Assembly: GCA_005888325.1 (NCBI GenBank)
Contig: VAWU01000065.1
Coordinates: forward strand, 28,505 to 71,439
Direction of reading: 5' to 3'
Length of the DNA stretch: 42,935 nucleotides
From: Actinomycetota bacterium
Lineage (GTDB): Bacteria; Actinomycetota; Acidimicrobiia; Acidimicrobiales; AC-14
Position 1 is the stretch's first letter; the number at the start of each line of letters is the position of its first letter. The notes below the pieces were generated by a model that ran no database searches, was not told the DNA's origin, and worked only from the letters and a program-made list of their open reading frames with translations. A program made the position numbers and the translations under genes. Below, in pieces: positions 35,142 to 42,935 of the stretch.

Positions 35142-35689
35142 CACGCCACCTCGGTGGGCGCGTGGGGACCGCGCTCGCTCTCGCGGTAGGCGCGCAGCAC
35201 GCCTGAGGGCGTGACCTCTTCGGGTGTCTTGCCGCGCAGCGCCGCAACCTCGTCCGGCCGCTTCAAGCCCCGCAGGCCGGCGATGGTGGCGTGGGCCACG
35301 TTGATCCCGTTCGACGAGCCGAGCGACTTGGCCAGGATGTCGTGCACGCCGGCCGCCTCGAGGATGGCGCGCGCCGCGCCGCCGGCGATGACGCCGGTGC
35401 CGGGCGCGGCCGGCTTCAGCAGCACCCGTCCCGCGCCCCGCTCGCCCAGGATGGGATGGGTGATGGTGCTGCCCGCGAGCGGTACGGCGAAGAGGTTCTT
35501 CTTCGCCTCCTCGATGCCCTTCTGGATGGCGGCGGGCACCTCCTTCGCCTTGCCGTAGCCGAGGCCGACCTTGCCCGCGCCGTCACCGACCACCACCAGG
35601 GCGGTGAACGAGAAGCGCCGTCCACCCTTCACCACCTTGGCGACACGGTTGATGTTGATGACGCGCTCTTCGTACTGACCTTCTGCCAT
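35141..35689 (-). CDS. rpsE: Small-subunit ribosomal protein uS5
   Basis: A 182-residue protein involved in decoding fidelity. [39 protein letters not shown] and the C-terminal [17 protein letters not shown] are diagnostic. The start is ATG 35689 (TAATG overlap with rplR). The open frame upstream is an accident inside rplR and rplF. Confidence 0.97.
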   Translation of the reverse strand: MAEGQYEERVININRVAKVVKGGRRFSFTALVVVGDGAGKVGLGYGKAKEVPAAIQKGIEEAKKNLFAVPLAGSTITHPILGERGAGRVLLKPAAPGTGVIAGGAARAILEAAGVHDILAKSLGSSNGINVAHATIAGLRGLKRPDEVAALRGKTPEEVTPSGVLRAYRESERGPHAPTEVA

Positions 35690-36054
35690 TACAGCTCCAG
35701 ACCTGCTTCGCGGGCGGCGTCGGCGACCGCCGCCACCCGTCCGTGGTAGAGGAAGCCGCCGCGGTCGAACGTGACCCGCTCGACGCCGGCGGCCTTGGCC
35801 CGTTCCGCCACCAAGCGTCCGATGGTGACCGCCGCGTCCTTGTTGGCCGTGGGCCCGGCGCGCAGGTCCGCCTCGACCGTGCTGGCCGCGGCGAGCGTGT
35901 GCCCGGACAGGTCGTCGATGACCTGCGCGGTGATGTGACGGTTCGAACGGAACACCGCGAGGCGCGGCCGCTCGGCCGTGCCGCGCACCTTCTTCCGCAC
36001 GCGGTGGTGGCGCCGCAGACGCGCCTGCCGCTTGTCGTTGGCCGAGATCGTCAT
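35689..36054 (-). CDS. rplR: Large-subunit ribosomal protein uL18
   Basis: A 121-residue 5S rRNA-binding protein. [34 protein letters not shown] and the C-terminal [20 protein letters not shown] match L18. It overlaps rplF by 4 nt (ATGA) and rpsE by one base. Confidence 0.96.
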   Translation of the reverse strand: MTISANDKRQARLRRHHRVRKKVRGTAERPRLAVFRSNRHITAQVIDDLSGHTLAAASTVEADLRAGPTANKDAAVTIGRLVAERAKAAGVERVTFDRGGFLYHGRVAAVADAAREAGLEL

Positions 36055-36590
36055 TTCGCGGCCTTTCCTGCCTTGCGGCGCACGACCTCACCCGCGTACC
36101 GCACGCCCTTGCCCTTGTAGGGCTCGGGCTTGCGGATGCGGCGGATGTCGGCGGCCACCTGGCCCACGACCTCCTTGTCGATCCCCTGCACCGAGATGCG
36201 CGTCGGTGCCGGTACCTCGAAGGTGATGCCGTCGGGGGCGTCGACGGAGATCGTGTGACTGAAACCGAGCGCGAGGTCGACCTTCGACGGGCCCTGAGCC
36301 GTCGCCCGGTAACCGACGCCGACGATCTCGAGGTCCTTGCGAAAGCCCTCGGTGACGCCCACGACCATGTTGTTGACGAGCGAGCGGGTGAGCCCGTGGA
36401 GGGCCCGGTGCATGCGCTCGTCGCTCGGGCGCTCGACGAGCAGCACCGCTCCGTCCTGGCGGACGGTGATGTCGGGCGGCAACGAGCGCGACAGCGAACC
36501 TCGGGGCCCCTTGACCGTGATCTCGCGGCCACCCAGGGCGACCTCGACGCCCGACGGGATGTTGATCGGTGATCGTCCTACACGCGACAT
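36051..36590 (-). CDS. rplF: Large-subunit ribosomal protein uL6
   Basis: A 179-residue two-domain protein near the factor-binding site. [16 protein letters not shown] opens it, [14 protein letters not shown] follows, and the C-terminal [20 protein letters not shown] is the L6 signature. It starts at ATG 36590, 4 nt after the rpsH stop. Confidence 0.97.
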   Translation of the reverse strand: MSRVGRSPINIPSGVEVALGGREITVKGPRGSLSRSLPPDITVRQDGAVLLVERPSDERMHRALHGLTRSLVNNMVVGVTEGFRKDLEIVGVGYRATAQGPSKVDLALGFSHTISVDAPDGITFEVPAPTRISVQGIDKEVVGQVAADIRRIRKPEPYKGKGVRYAGEVVRRKAGKAAK

Positions 36591-36594
36591 TCGC

Positions 36595-36999
36595 TCACCA
36601 CACGTAACAGAGGACCTCGCCGCCGACGCGGCGCTTGCGCGCCTCGCGGTCGGTCATGAGGCCCTGGCTGGTGGACAGGACGGCGACGCCGAGGCCGCCG
36701 AGCACGCGGGGGAGCCGGTCGGCCTTGATGTACACGCGCAGACCCGGCTTCGACACCCGGCGCAGTCCCGAGATGCTCGGCACGCGCTCCGACGTGTACT
36801 TCATCGTCACCTCGAGCGTGCGACCCGGACGCGTCGAGTCGTCGTTCACCTGGTAGCCCGCGATGTAGCCCTCGCGCTCGAGGATGGCGGCCAGCGCCTC
36901 CTTGAGCTTCGACGAGGGCATGCGCACGAAGTCGTGCTGGGCCACGTTGGCGTTGCGCAGCCGCGTGAGCATGTCGGCGATGGGGTCGGTCATCGTCAT
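36595..36999 (-). CDS. rpsH: Small-subunit ribosomal protein uS8
   Basis: A 134-residue 16S rRNA-binding protein that in enterobacteria also represses the spc operon. [17 protein letters not shown] opens it and [20 protein letters not shown] with GGEVLCYVW closes it. The start is ATG 36999, 13 nt after the rpsN stop; a second ATG two codons in is possible. Confidence 0.97.
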   Translation of the reverse strand: MTMTDPIADMLTRLRNANVAQHDFVRMPSSKLKEALAAILEREGYIAGYQVNDDSTRPGRTLEVTMKYTSERVPSISGLRRVSKPGLRVYIKADRLPRVLGGLGVAVLSTSQGLMTDREARKRRVGGEVLCYVW

Positions 37000-37012
37000 G
37001 TGCAGCCTCCCC

Positions 37013-37198
37013 TCACCAGCTCGCCTTCGTCACGCCCGGCACCTCGCCCGCGTGCACCATCTCGCGGAGGCAGATGCGGCAGAGCGCGAACTGGCGATAG
37101 ACGGCGCGTGGCCGTCCGCAACGGCGGCAGCGGGTGTAGCCCCGCACCTTGAACTTGGGCTTGCGCTGCTGCTTCTGGATCAATGCCTTCTTGGCCAT
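37013..37198 (-). CDS. rpsN: Small-subunit ribosomal protein uS14, zinc type (type Z)
   Basis: A 61-residue short form with two CxxC motifs (CRRCG and CRICL) for zinc. [20 protein letters not shown] opens it and [11 protein letters not shown] ends it, as in other type Z proteins. The start is ATG 37198 (TAATG overlap with rplE). Its place between rplE and rpsH is standard. Confidence 0.97.
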   Translation of the reverse strand: MAKKALIQKQQRKPKFKVRGYTRCRRCGRPRAVYRQFALCRICLREMVHAGEVPGVTKASW

Positions 37199-37782
37199 TA
37201 CTGCGGCTGTCCTTCGCGTCGGAACGGGAAGCCGAAGGCGTCGAGCAGGGCTCGCCCCTCGGCATCGGTACGGGCGGTGGTGACGATGGTGATGTCCATG
37301 CCCCGGGTCGCGTCGACCTTGTCGTAGTCGATCTCGGGGAAGATGAGCTGCTCGGTGACACCGAACGTGTAGTTGCCGCGTCCGTCGAAGCTGGTCGGCG
37401 AGAGGCCGCGGAAGTCGCGGACGCGGGGGATGGCGAGGCTGATGAGCCGGTCGAGGAACTCCCACATGCGATCGCCTCGCAGCGTGACCTTCGCCCCGAT
37501 GCTGTTGCCCTCGCGCAGCTTGAAGCCGGCGATGGACTTGGTGGCCTTGGTGACGAGCGGCTTCTGTCCGGTGATGACGGTGAGGTCGGCGACCGCTCCC
37601 TCCAGCAGCGACGGCTGACCGGTCGCCCGTCCGACGCCCATGTTGACCACGATCTTGTCGAGGCGGGGCACCTGCATGATGTTGGCCAGGCCCAGCCGCT
37701 CCTTGAGCTGATCGCGGAGCTGGTCGTCGTAGCGCTGCTTGAGCCGCGGCCGCTCGCGCGTAGCGGTGTCATCCGGCGCCAT
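37198..37782 (-). CDS. rplE: Large-subunit ribosomal protein uL5
   Basis: A 194-residue 5S rRNA-binding protein. [46 protein letters not shown] and [20 protein letters not shown] are typical. The start is ATG 37782, sharing one base with the rplX stop; the long open frame upstream is not part of it. Confidence 0.97.
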   Translation of the reverse strand: MAPDDTATRERPRLKQRYDDQLRDQLKERLGLANIMQVPRLDKIVVNMGVGRATGQPSLLEGAVADLTVITGQKPLVTKATKSIAGFKLREGNSIGAKVTLRGDRMWEFLDRLISLAIPRVRDFRGLSPTSFDGRGNYTFGVTEQLIFPEIDYDKVDATRGMDITIVTTARTDAEGRALLDAFGFPFRREGQPQ

Positions 37783-38087
37783 CAGACCTCGTCCCCGCAC
37801 TTCTTGCAGATGCGGAGCTTGCGCCCCTGCGCGTCGAACTTGTAGCCGACACGCGAGCGCCCGCACGTCTTGCACACCAGAGCCACCGCCGACACCGGCA
37901 GCGGCATGTCCTTGTCGATGATGCCGGCCTGCAGGGTGGCGCGCCGTTGCTTCTGGTGCTTCTTGACGATGTTGACGCCCTCGACGATGACCTTGCCCTT
38001 GTCGGGCAGGGCGCGCATGACGTCGCCTTCCTTGCCTCGGTCCTTGCCTGTGAGCACGACCACCCGGTCGCCCTTGCGCAGTTTCAC
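37782..38087 (-). CDS. rplX: Large-subunit ribosomal protein uL24 with C-terminal zinc ribbon
   Basis: A 101-residue KOW-domain assembly initiator: [19 protein letters not shown], then [12 protein letters not shown]. The C-terminal CKTCG and CKKCG form a zinc ribbon found in many actinobacterial L24 proteins. It begins at 38087, directly after the rplN stop. Confidence 0.96.
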   Translation of the reverse strand: MKLRKGDRVVVLTGKDRGKEGDVMRALPDKGKVIVEGVNIVKKHQKQRRATLQAGIIDKDMPLPVSAVALVCKTCGRSRVGYKFDAQGRKLRICKKCGDEV

Positions 38088-38456
38088 CTACAGCACCTCC
38101 GGTGCCAGCGAGACGATCCTCATGAACTTCTTGTCGCGCAGCTCGCGTCCGACGGGCCCGAAGATGCGGGTACCGCGGGGCTGGAGCTGCTCGTTGATCA
38201 GCACGGCTGCGTTCTCGTCGAAGCGGATGTACGACCCGTCGGGCCGGCGCTTCTCCTTCTTGGTGCGCACGACGACGCATCGCACCACGTCGCCCTTCTT
38301 CACGGCGGCGCCGGGAATCGCGTCCTTCACCGTGGCGACGAACACGTCGCCGATCGACGCGTAACGACGCTTCGACCCACCGAGCACCTTGATGCAGAGC
38401 ACCTCCTTGGCTCCCGAGTTGTCCGCGACCCGAAGCCGCGTCTCTTGTTGGATCAC
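38088..38456 (-). CDS. rplN: Large-subunit ribosomal protein uL14
   Basis: A 122-residue protein at the subunit interface. (M)[19 protein letters not shown] opens it, [20 protein letters not shown] and [13 protein letters not shown] follow. The start is GTG 38456, overlapping the rpsQ stop as GTGA and giving the usual N-terminus; the frame to 38489 would add 11 unrelated residues. Confidence 0.96.
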   Translation of the reverse strand: MIQQETRLRVADNSGAKEVLCIKVLGGSKRRYASIGDVFVATVKDAIPGAAVKKGDVVRCVVVRTKKEKRRPDGSYIRFDENAAVLINEQLQPRGTRIFGPVGRELRDKKFMRIVSLAPEVL

Positions 38457-38737
38457 TTCGCCCTCTCGAGGACCTCGACGATTCTCCACCGCTTGAGCTT
38501 CGAGAGCGGCCGCGTCTCCTGCACGCGCACCCGGTCGCCGACCCGCACGTCGTTGAGCTCGTCGTGCGCGTAGATGCGCTTGGTGCGCTGCACCGTCTTG
38601 TTGTAGCGGGGGTGGCGGACGCGCTCGACCACGGAGACCACCGCGGTCTTGTCCATGCCCGCCGATTGCACCGTGCCTTCGCGCACCTTGCGCCGATTGG
38701 GCCGCGAAGCGGGGCCGCTGCTCGGCTCGTCAACCAT
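38453..38737 (-). CDS. rpsQ: Small-subunit ribosomal protein uS17
   Basis: A 94-residue OB-fold protein. [40 protein letters not shown] and [16 protein letters not shown] are diagnostic. It has a 15-residue polar N-terminal extension. It starts at ATG 38737, overlapping the end of rpmC by 8 nt. Confidence 0.96.
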   Translation of the reverse strand: MVDEPSSGPASRPNRRKVREGTVQSAGMDKTAVVSVVERVRHPRYNKTVQRTKRIYAHDELNDVRVGDRVRVQETRPLSKLKRWRIVEVLERAK

Positions 38738-38954
38738 TCGAGCTCTCCTGTTGTTCCGCCTCGGCGATCTCGCGCTCGCGGAGGATCGTGTGCAGGCGGG
38801 CGATGTCCTTGCGCACGGCGTTCAGGCGGGAGTAGTTGTCGAGCTGTCCGGTCACGTGCTGGAAGCGAAGGTTGAACAGCTCCTGCTGAGCCGAGGCCAG
38901 GTTGTCGAGAAGCTCCTGGTCGTCCATCTCGCGCAGCTCGGCGCTCCCCGGCAT
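38730..38954 (-). CDS. rpmC: Large-subunit ribosomal protein uL29
   Basis: A 74-residue helical hairpin protein near the exit tunnel. [35 protein letters not shown] and [16 protein letters not shown] match L29. The start is ATG 38954, sharing one base with the rplP stop. Confidence 0.95.
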   Translation of the reverse strand: MPGSAELREMDDQELLDNLASAQQELFNLRFQHVTGQLDNYSRLNAVRKDIARLHTILREREIAEAEQQESSNG

Positions 38955-39326
38955 CAGATGTCCTCCGAGCGGGTCACGAACTTCGCCTTGATCGGGAGCT
39001 TCTGGATGGCCCGGCTCAAGGCCTCCTTCGCCAGCGTCTCGTTGACACCCGCGAGCTCGAACATGATCCGGCCCGGCTTCACGACCGCGACCCAGTGCTC
39101 GGGGTTGCCCTTGCCCGAGCCCATCCGCGTCTCCGCCGGCTTCTCGGTAACCGGCTTGTCGGGGAAGATGTTGATCCAGACCTTGCCACCGCGCTTGATG
39201 TGACGGGTCATGGCGATGCGGGCGGCCTCGATCTGGCGGGCCGTGATCCAACCGGGCTCCAGCGCCTGGATGCCGTAGTCGCCGAAGGTCACCTGGGTGC
39301 CGCCCTTGGCGCTTGGGCATCAACAT
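38954..39326 (-). CDS. rplP: Large-subunit ribosomal protein uL16, frame broken near the N-terminus
   Basis: uL16 stabilises the A-site region of the 50S. Downstream of 39307 the protein is intact: [54 protein letters not shown], ending [14 protein letters not shown]. The normal beginning MLMPKR is present at 39326-39309 but in another frame. It is joined directly to CAAGGGCGG; homologues have about 15 more basic residues there (VKHRKQH... in mycobacteria). A loss of about 44 nt at 39308/39309 explains both the frame change and the missing segment. Without correction only a short form from GTG 39292 could be made, lacking a conserved rRNA-binding basic stretch. As rplP is essential in bacteria, a sequence error is a likely explanation. 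Confidence 0.88.
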
Positions 39327-39333
39327 GACGCGG

Positions 39334-40275
39334 TCACTCCTCGTCCGAGCGGAAGTGAGGCGTCTCGTGGGGCTGGCGGGTGCGCCGCTCGATCTCTTCC
39401 TCTTCGGCCAGGAGCCGCTCGAGCTCGGGATCGGCCTCGCGGATGACAGGCGCCATCTCCTCGGTGGTGCCCGGCTCCTCGCTCGGGGACGGCCCCGGCT
39501 CGGCCGGCGCCGCGCCGGGCTCGGGTTGATCGGGCCGCCGGCGTCCGCCACCGGCCGAGATCACCCGGCGGGGCCGGACCTGGCCCGACGTCTCCCCCAC
39601 GGCCATGGCGGCCTCGCGGCTGATCTTGTCCTCCGCCGACGTCTTGTAGGGGAGGATGTCGCCTTTGTAGATCCACACCTTCACGCCGATGCGACCGAAC
39701 GTCGTGCGCGCCTCGCGGAAGCCGTAGTCGATGTCGGCCCGCAGGGTGTGAAGGGGCACCCGACCCTCGCGGTACCACTCGCTGCGCGCCATCTCGGAGC
39801 CGCCGAGGCGGCCCGAGCACTGCACCCGGATCCCCTGCGCGCCGGCTTTCTGCGCGGTCTGCACGGCCCGCTTCATCGCCCGGCGGAAGCTCACGCGCCC
39901 GGCGAGCTGGTCACCGACACCCTGGGCGATGAGCGCCGCGTCGAGCTCGGGCTGCTTGATCTCCTGGATGTTGAGCTGGACCTTGGGGTTGTGGGTCATC
40001 TTCGCCAGATCGGTGCGGAGGCGGTCGGCCTCGGCGCCGCGACGCCCGATCACGATGCCCGGACGCGCGGTGTGGACGTCGATGCGCAGCCGGTCGCGTG
40101 TGCGCTCGACCTCGACCCGGCTGATGGCGGCGTGGGGCAGCTGCTTCATCAGGTAATCGCGGATCCTGTAGTCCTCGATCAGGTAGTCGCGGTACTCGCG
40201 ATCGCTGAACCACCGCGACTTCCAGTCGGTGGTGACTCCCAGCCGGAAGCCGTAGGGGTTGACCTTCTGACCCAT
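39334..40275 (-). CDS. rpsC: Small-subunit ribosomal protein uS3 with long acidic C-terminal tail
   Basis: A 313-residue protein of the mRNA entry tunnel. [20 protein letters not shown], the KH-domain loop [15 protein letters not shown], and [20 protein letters not shown] are diagnostic. Residues 240-313 form a proline- and glutamate-rich tail beyond the usual end, with [18 protein letters not shown] and an E-rich stretch. The start is ATG 40275, immediately after the rplV stop. Confidence 0.96.
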   Translation of the reverse strand: MGQKVNPYGFRLGVTTDWKSRWFSDREYRDYLIEDYRIRDYLMKQLPHAAISRVEVERTRDRLRIDVHTARPGIVIGRRGAEADRLRTDLAKMTHNPKVQLNIQEIKQPELDAALIAQGVGDQLAGRVSFRRAMKRAVQTAQKAGAQGIRVQCSGRLGGSEMARSEWYREGRVPLHTLRADIDYGFREARTTFGRIGVKVWIYKGDILPYKTSAEDKISREAAMAVGETSGQVRPRRVISAGGGRRRPDQPEPGAAPAEPGPSPSEEPGTTEEMAPVIREADPELERLLAEEEEIERRTRQPHETPHFRSDEE

Positions 40276-41064
40276 CTATTCCTCCTCGTCCTTCGCCGGC
40301 GAGCCTTCCGGCTCGTCGCCTCCGGACGACTCGTCGGTCGCGCGGTCATCCTGCACGGCCTCCCGGGCCGTGCCGCCATCCTCGACCGCCTCGGATTCGG
40401 TCTCCGTCTCGGTCTCGGCGTCGGTCTGCTCGAGCTCCGGCGCGTCGTCGGCCGGGACGGCGTCGGCCGCGTCGGTGAGCTCGTCGGTCTCCACCAGGTC
40501 CGCGCCCTCGACGTCCTCGGGCGTGCCCGCGTCGGCGCGGCGCCGGCGGGTGCGCGTGCGCTCCGCCGCCGCCTTCTGCCCCGCGATCCGGCGGCGGCGC
40601 GCCGCGGATGCGGCGGTGTCGGACGAGCGCCGCCGCTGCAGCTCGACGTCCGGAAGGCGGCTCACGATCACGGTGATGTGGCACGTGCGCTTGCGAATCC
40701 GCGTGGCCCGGCCCCGCGCACGAGGCCGCCAGCGCTTGAGCGTGGGACCTTCGTCGGCGTAGCAGGCCGAGACGTAGAGCTCCTCCGGCTCGTGCAGCTC
40801 GTGGTTCTTGGCCGCGTTGGCGACGGCCGCGTTGAGGAGCTTGCCCACCACGAGAGCCGCATCTCGTTCGCAGAACTTCAGGATGTCGACGGCCCGGTCG
40901 ACGTCGTGGCCCCGGATGAGGTCGAGCACCTGCCGCACCTTGTACGCCGAGATCCGCATGTAGCGGGCACGCGCCCGCGCGCCCCTTGGCTGCTCGGCCG
41001 TGACTGGCAGCCGCTTCACACCCGGTCGCGCGGCCGGGTACTCGTTGAGCTTGGGCCCGGGCAC
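40276..41064 (-). CDS. rplV: Large-subunit ribosomal protein uL22 with long charged C-terminal extension
   Basis: The core (about residues 25-140) has ARYMRISAYKVRQVLDLIRG, KLLNAAVANAAKNHEL and KRWRPRARGRATRIRKRTCH, the exit-tunnel loop region. The protein is 262 residues long, about twice the usual length. Residues 143-176 are arginine-rich, and 177-262 are strongly acidic and low in complexity, rich in D, E, T and A. The start is GTG 41064, with a strong GGAGG 5 nt upstream; a start at the ATG before RISAYK would lose part of the core. It begins 2 nt after the rpsS stop. Confidence 0.94.
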   Translation of the reverse strand: MPGPKLNEYPAARPGVKRLPVTAEQPRGARARARYMRISAYKVRQVLDLIRGHDVDRAVDILKFCERDAALVVGKLLNAAVANAAKNHELHEPEELYVSACYADEGPTLKRWRPRARGRATRIRKRTCHITVIVSRLPDVELQRRRSSDTAASAARRRRIAGQKAAAERTRTRRRRADAGTPEDVEGADLVETDELTDAADAVPADDAPELEQTDAETETETESEAVEDGGTAREAVQDDRATDESSGGDEPEGSPAKDEEE

Positions 41065-41066
41065 GC

Positions 41067-41345
41067 CTACCTCCGCCCCGCCCGTTCCTGGCCCGCGTGG
41101 AACCGGAACGTGCGCGTCAGCGCGAACTCTCCGAGCTTGTGCCCCACCATCGACTCGGTGACGTAGACCGGCACGTGCTTGCGGCCGTCGTGCACGGCGA
41201 TGGTGTGGCCCACCATGTCGGGGATGATCGTGGAGCGCCGCGACCACGTCTTGATCACGCGCTTCTCGTTGCGGGTGTTGAGGTCGTCGACCTTCTTGAG
41301 CAGGTGCTCGTCGACGAACGGTCCCTTCTTCAGACTTCGAGGCAT
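41067..41345 (-). CDS. rpsS: Small-subunit ribosomal protein uS19
   Basis: A 92-residue protein of the 30S head. [40 protein letters not shown] and [16 protein letters not shown] are diagnostic. It starts at ATG 41345, 21 nt after the rplB stop. Confidence 0.97.
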   Translation of the reverse strand: MPRSLKKGPFVDEHLLKKVDDLNTRNEKRVIKTWSRRSTIIPDMVGHTIAVHDGRKHVPVYVTESMVGHKLGEFALTRTFRFHAGQERAGRR

Positions 41346-41366
41346 CTCTCTGCTTTCATGGCCGGT

Positions 41367-42203
41367 TCACCGGCGCGAGCCGCGCGTGCGGCGGCGCCGG
41401 ATGATGAGCTTCTGGCTCGGCTTGTTCTTGTCGCGGGTGCGGCCCTCGGGCTGGCCCCACGGCGACACCGGATGGCGCCCACCCGACGACTTGCCTTCGC
41501 CGCCGCCCAATGGGTGGTCGACCGGGTTCATGGCGACGCCGCGCGTCTGTGGGCGCACGCCCTTCCATCGGTTGCGGCCCGCCTTTCCCAGCGAGGTGAG
41601 CTCGGCCTCCGGGTTGCCGACCTCACCGACGGTCGCCCGGCAGTCGATCGACACCCGGCGCATCTCGGTGCTGGGCAGCCGCAGGGTGGCGAAGTCTCCC
41701 TCCTTGGCCACGAGCTGGATGCTCGACCCCGCGCCGCGGGCCATCTTTCCCCCCGCGCCCGGCTTGAGCTCGACGTTGTGCACGGTCGTCCCCACCGGGA
41801 TGTAGCGGAGCGGCAGCGCGTTGCCGGGCCGGATCTCCGAGCCCTGGCCGCTCTGCAGCATGTCGCCGACCTTCACCCGGGCAGGGGCGATGATGTAGCG
41901 CTTTTCGCCGTCGAGGTAGTGGAGCAGCGCGATGCGGGCGTTGCGGTTGGGGTCGTACTCGATGGCCGCCACCTTGGCGGGCACGCCGTCCTTGCTGCGC
42001 TTGAAGTCGACGATGCGGTAGCGCTGCTTGTGGCCGCCCCCGCGGTGCCGGGCCGTCTTCTTGCCTCGGTTGTTGCGCCCACCCGACTTGGGCTTGGGCG
42101 CGAGCAACGATTTCTCCGGCGTGGACTTCGTGATCTCCGAGAAGTCGGAGACGGTCTGGAACCGTCGACCGGCGCTCGTGGGCTTGCGTTTGCGGAGGGG
42201 CAT
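41367..42203 (-). CDS. rplB: Large-subunit ribosomal protein uL2
   Basis: A 278-residue protein near the peptidyl-transferase centre. [59 protein letters not shown] and the conserved [20 protein letters not shown], which contains the key histidine, are all present. Length is normal. Confidence 0.98.
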   Translation of the reverse strand: MPLRKRKPTSAGRRFQTVSDFSEITKSTPEKSLLAPKPKSGGRNNRGKKTARHRGGGHKQRYRIVDFKRSKDGVPAKVAAIEYDPNRNARIALLHYLDGEKRYIIAPARVKVGDMLQSGQGSEIRPGNALPLRYIPVGTTVHNVELKPGAGGKMARGAGSSIQLVAKEGDFATLRLPSTEMRRVSIDCRATVGEVGNPEAELTSLGKAGRNRWKGVRPQTRGVAMNPVDHPLGGGEGKSSGGRHPVSPWGQPEGRTRDKNKPSQKLIIRRRRTRGSRR

Positions 42204-42212
42204 TCGACCGGC

Positions 42213-42503
42213 CTAACTCTCGAACAGCTCGATGCGGTCGCCCGCGGCGAGCGTGACGATGGCCCGCTTCGTGTCGGACCGCTTGCCGAAGGTGAAGGTG
42301 CGGCGGTTGCGCTTCCGCTTCCCCTTGCGGTTCAGCGTGTTCACCTTGGTGACGCGCACGTTGAAGATGCTCTCCACCGCCTCGCGGATCTGGAGCTTGT
42401 TGGCATCGGGCGCGACGACGAACGTGTACACACCCGCGTCGAGCAGCCCGTAGGACTTCTCGCTCACGACGGGGCGGATGATGATGTCGCGTGCGTCGCT
42501 CAT
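42213..42503 (-). CDS. rplW: Large-subunit ribosomal protein uL23
   Basis: A 96-residue protein at the exit tunnel, where signal recognition particle and trigger factor dock. [40 protein letters not shown] and the basic loop [11 protein letters not shown] match L23. The start is ATG 42503, overlapping rplD as ATGA. Confidence 0.96.
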   Translation of the reverse strand: MSDARDIIIRPVVSEKSYGLLDAGVYTFVVAPDANKLQIREAVESIFNVRVTKVNTLNRKGKRKRNRRTFTFGKRSDTKRAIVTLAAGDRIELFES

Positions 42504-42935
42504 GCATCCTCCGTATCGGTCACGGACGGCAGCGTGGCGCGGGTGAACACGACCCAGTCGTTGCACAGCACGTCGTAGGCGTTGAGCTCGTTCGCCAGCA
42601 GCAGCTGCACGTCGGGAAGGTTGCGGAACGACTTGATCACCGCTTCCTCGTGGGGTCCTACGACGACGAGCACCTTGCCCTCCCACCCGAGCTCGCCGAG
42701 CGCCTCACGTGCCAGTCGCGTCTTGGGCTCGTCGAAGTCCCACGACTCCACGACCGCCACCCGGCCTTCGCGGGCCCGGTCGCTGAGCGCAGAGCGCAAC
42801 GCCAGCTGCACCATCTTCTTGGGGGTCTTCTGCCGGTAGCTCCGCGGCTTCGGGCCGAGGGCCACACCGCCACCGGTCCACTGTGGCGAACGGCTCGAGC
42901 CCTGGCGGGCCCGGCCCGTGCCCTTCTGCCGCCAC
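42500..42935 (-). CDS. rplD: Large-subunit ribosomal protein uL4, C-terminal part (5' end outside window)
   Basis: The frame is open to the right edge, and its visible part starts [20 protein letters not shown], the conserved extended loop of L4 that lines the exit tunnel. It continues with [20 protein letters not shown], the globular domain, and [12 protein letters not shown] near the end. About 145 residues are present. In enterobacteria L4 also represses the S10 operon; that is not shown here. It overlaps rplW by 4 nt. Confidence 0.95.
   Translation of the reverse strand, partial: WRQKGTGRARQGSSRSPQWTGGGVALGPKPRSYRQKTPKKMVQLALRSALSDRAREGRVAVVESWDFDEPKTRLAREALGELGWEGKVLVVVGPHEEAVIKSFRNLPDVQLLLANELNAYDVLCNDWVVFTRATLPSVTDTEDA

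Noticed and set aside
39290-39326. Programmed frameshift or alternative start as normal expression of rplP
   Set aside because: A whole conserved basic segment is absent, not just the frame; the GTG at 39292 would omit it as well.
39313-42578. Long plus-strand frames opposite rpsC, rplV and rplB
   Set aside because: Shadow frames of GC-rich ribosomal genes; no motif and no initiation signal.

Overview
The window is a very GC-rich bacterial chromosome segment. Its gene order is typical of Actinobacteriota: S10/spc/alpha ribosomal superoperon, then truA, rplM-rpsI, glmM, glmS-like, acpS, nnr, alr, tsaE-tsaB-rimI-tsaD, groES-groEL, guaB3-guaA, pcrA. Actinobacterial traits include a GuaB3-type IMP-dehydrogenase paralogue, a perfect CIRCE element before groESL, zinc-type S4, S14, L36 and L24, many GTG/TTG starts, and genes overlapping by 1, 4 or 8 bases. 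The class Acidimicrobiia is my guess from the divergent features (very large GlmS-like protein, AccD-AccA fusion); it is inference only. Nearly all genes lie on the minus strand. No tRNA, rRNA, CRISPR array, insertion sequence or phage gene was seen.

Left part (1-10.7 kb): the 5' end of sucC and a stand-alone B12-binding mutase subunit run leftward. They are divergent, by only 20 bp, from a three-gene plus-strand operon: a fused AccD-AccA carboxyltransferase, a membrane-anchored protein resembling a degenerate Rieske domain, and a luciferase-like flavin oxidoreductase. Then come mgtC, a pcrA/uvrD helicase broken by an apparent 25-nt deletion, guaA, a repeat-rich 251-bp spacer, guaB3, two hypothetical genes and a CoA-pyrophosphatase-type Nudix gene.

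Middle (10.7-26.4 kb): groEL-groES under a promoter overlapping CIRCE; the t6A tRNA-modification genes tsaD-rimI-tsaB-tsaE with a family-4 uracil-DNA glycosylase; a P1-family peptidase; alanine racemase; a CBS protein; bifunctional NAD(P)HX repair enzyme; holo-ACP synthase; and the amino-sugar/cell-wall precursor pair glmM plus an 1139-residue GlmS-like protein. rplM-rpsI follow, with a recognisable promoter.

Right part (26.4-42.9 kb): ilvA on the plus strand interrupts the otherwise leftward order. Beyond it lies the alpha/spc/S10 ribosomal cluster with rpoA, infA, map, adk and secY, ending inside rplD. Most junctions overlap or nearly touch, so translation is probably coupled. The rplP reading frame is broken close to its start by an apparent 44-nt deletion. 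Because rplP and pcrA are normally essential, both breaks may be sequence or assembly errors.

No clearly new multi-gene system is visible; this is mostly core genome. The best leads are the giant GlmS-like protein, the degenerate Rieske-like protein, CTG start codons in infA and glmM, several short tandem duplications sitting exactly on gene boundaries, the repeat-rich guaB3-guaA spacer, and the symmetrical divergent promoter at 550-569.
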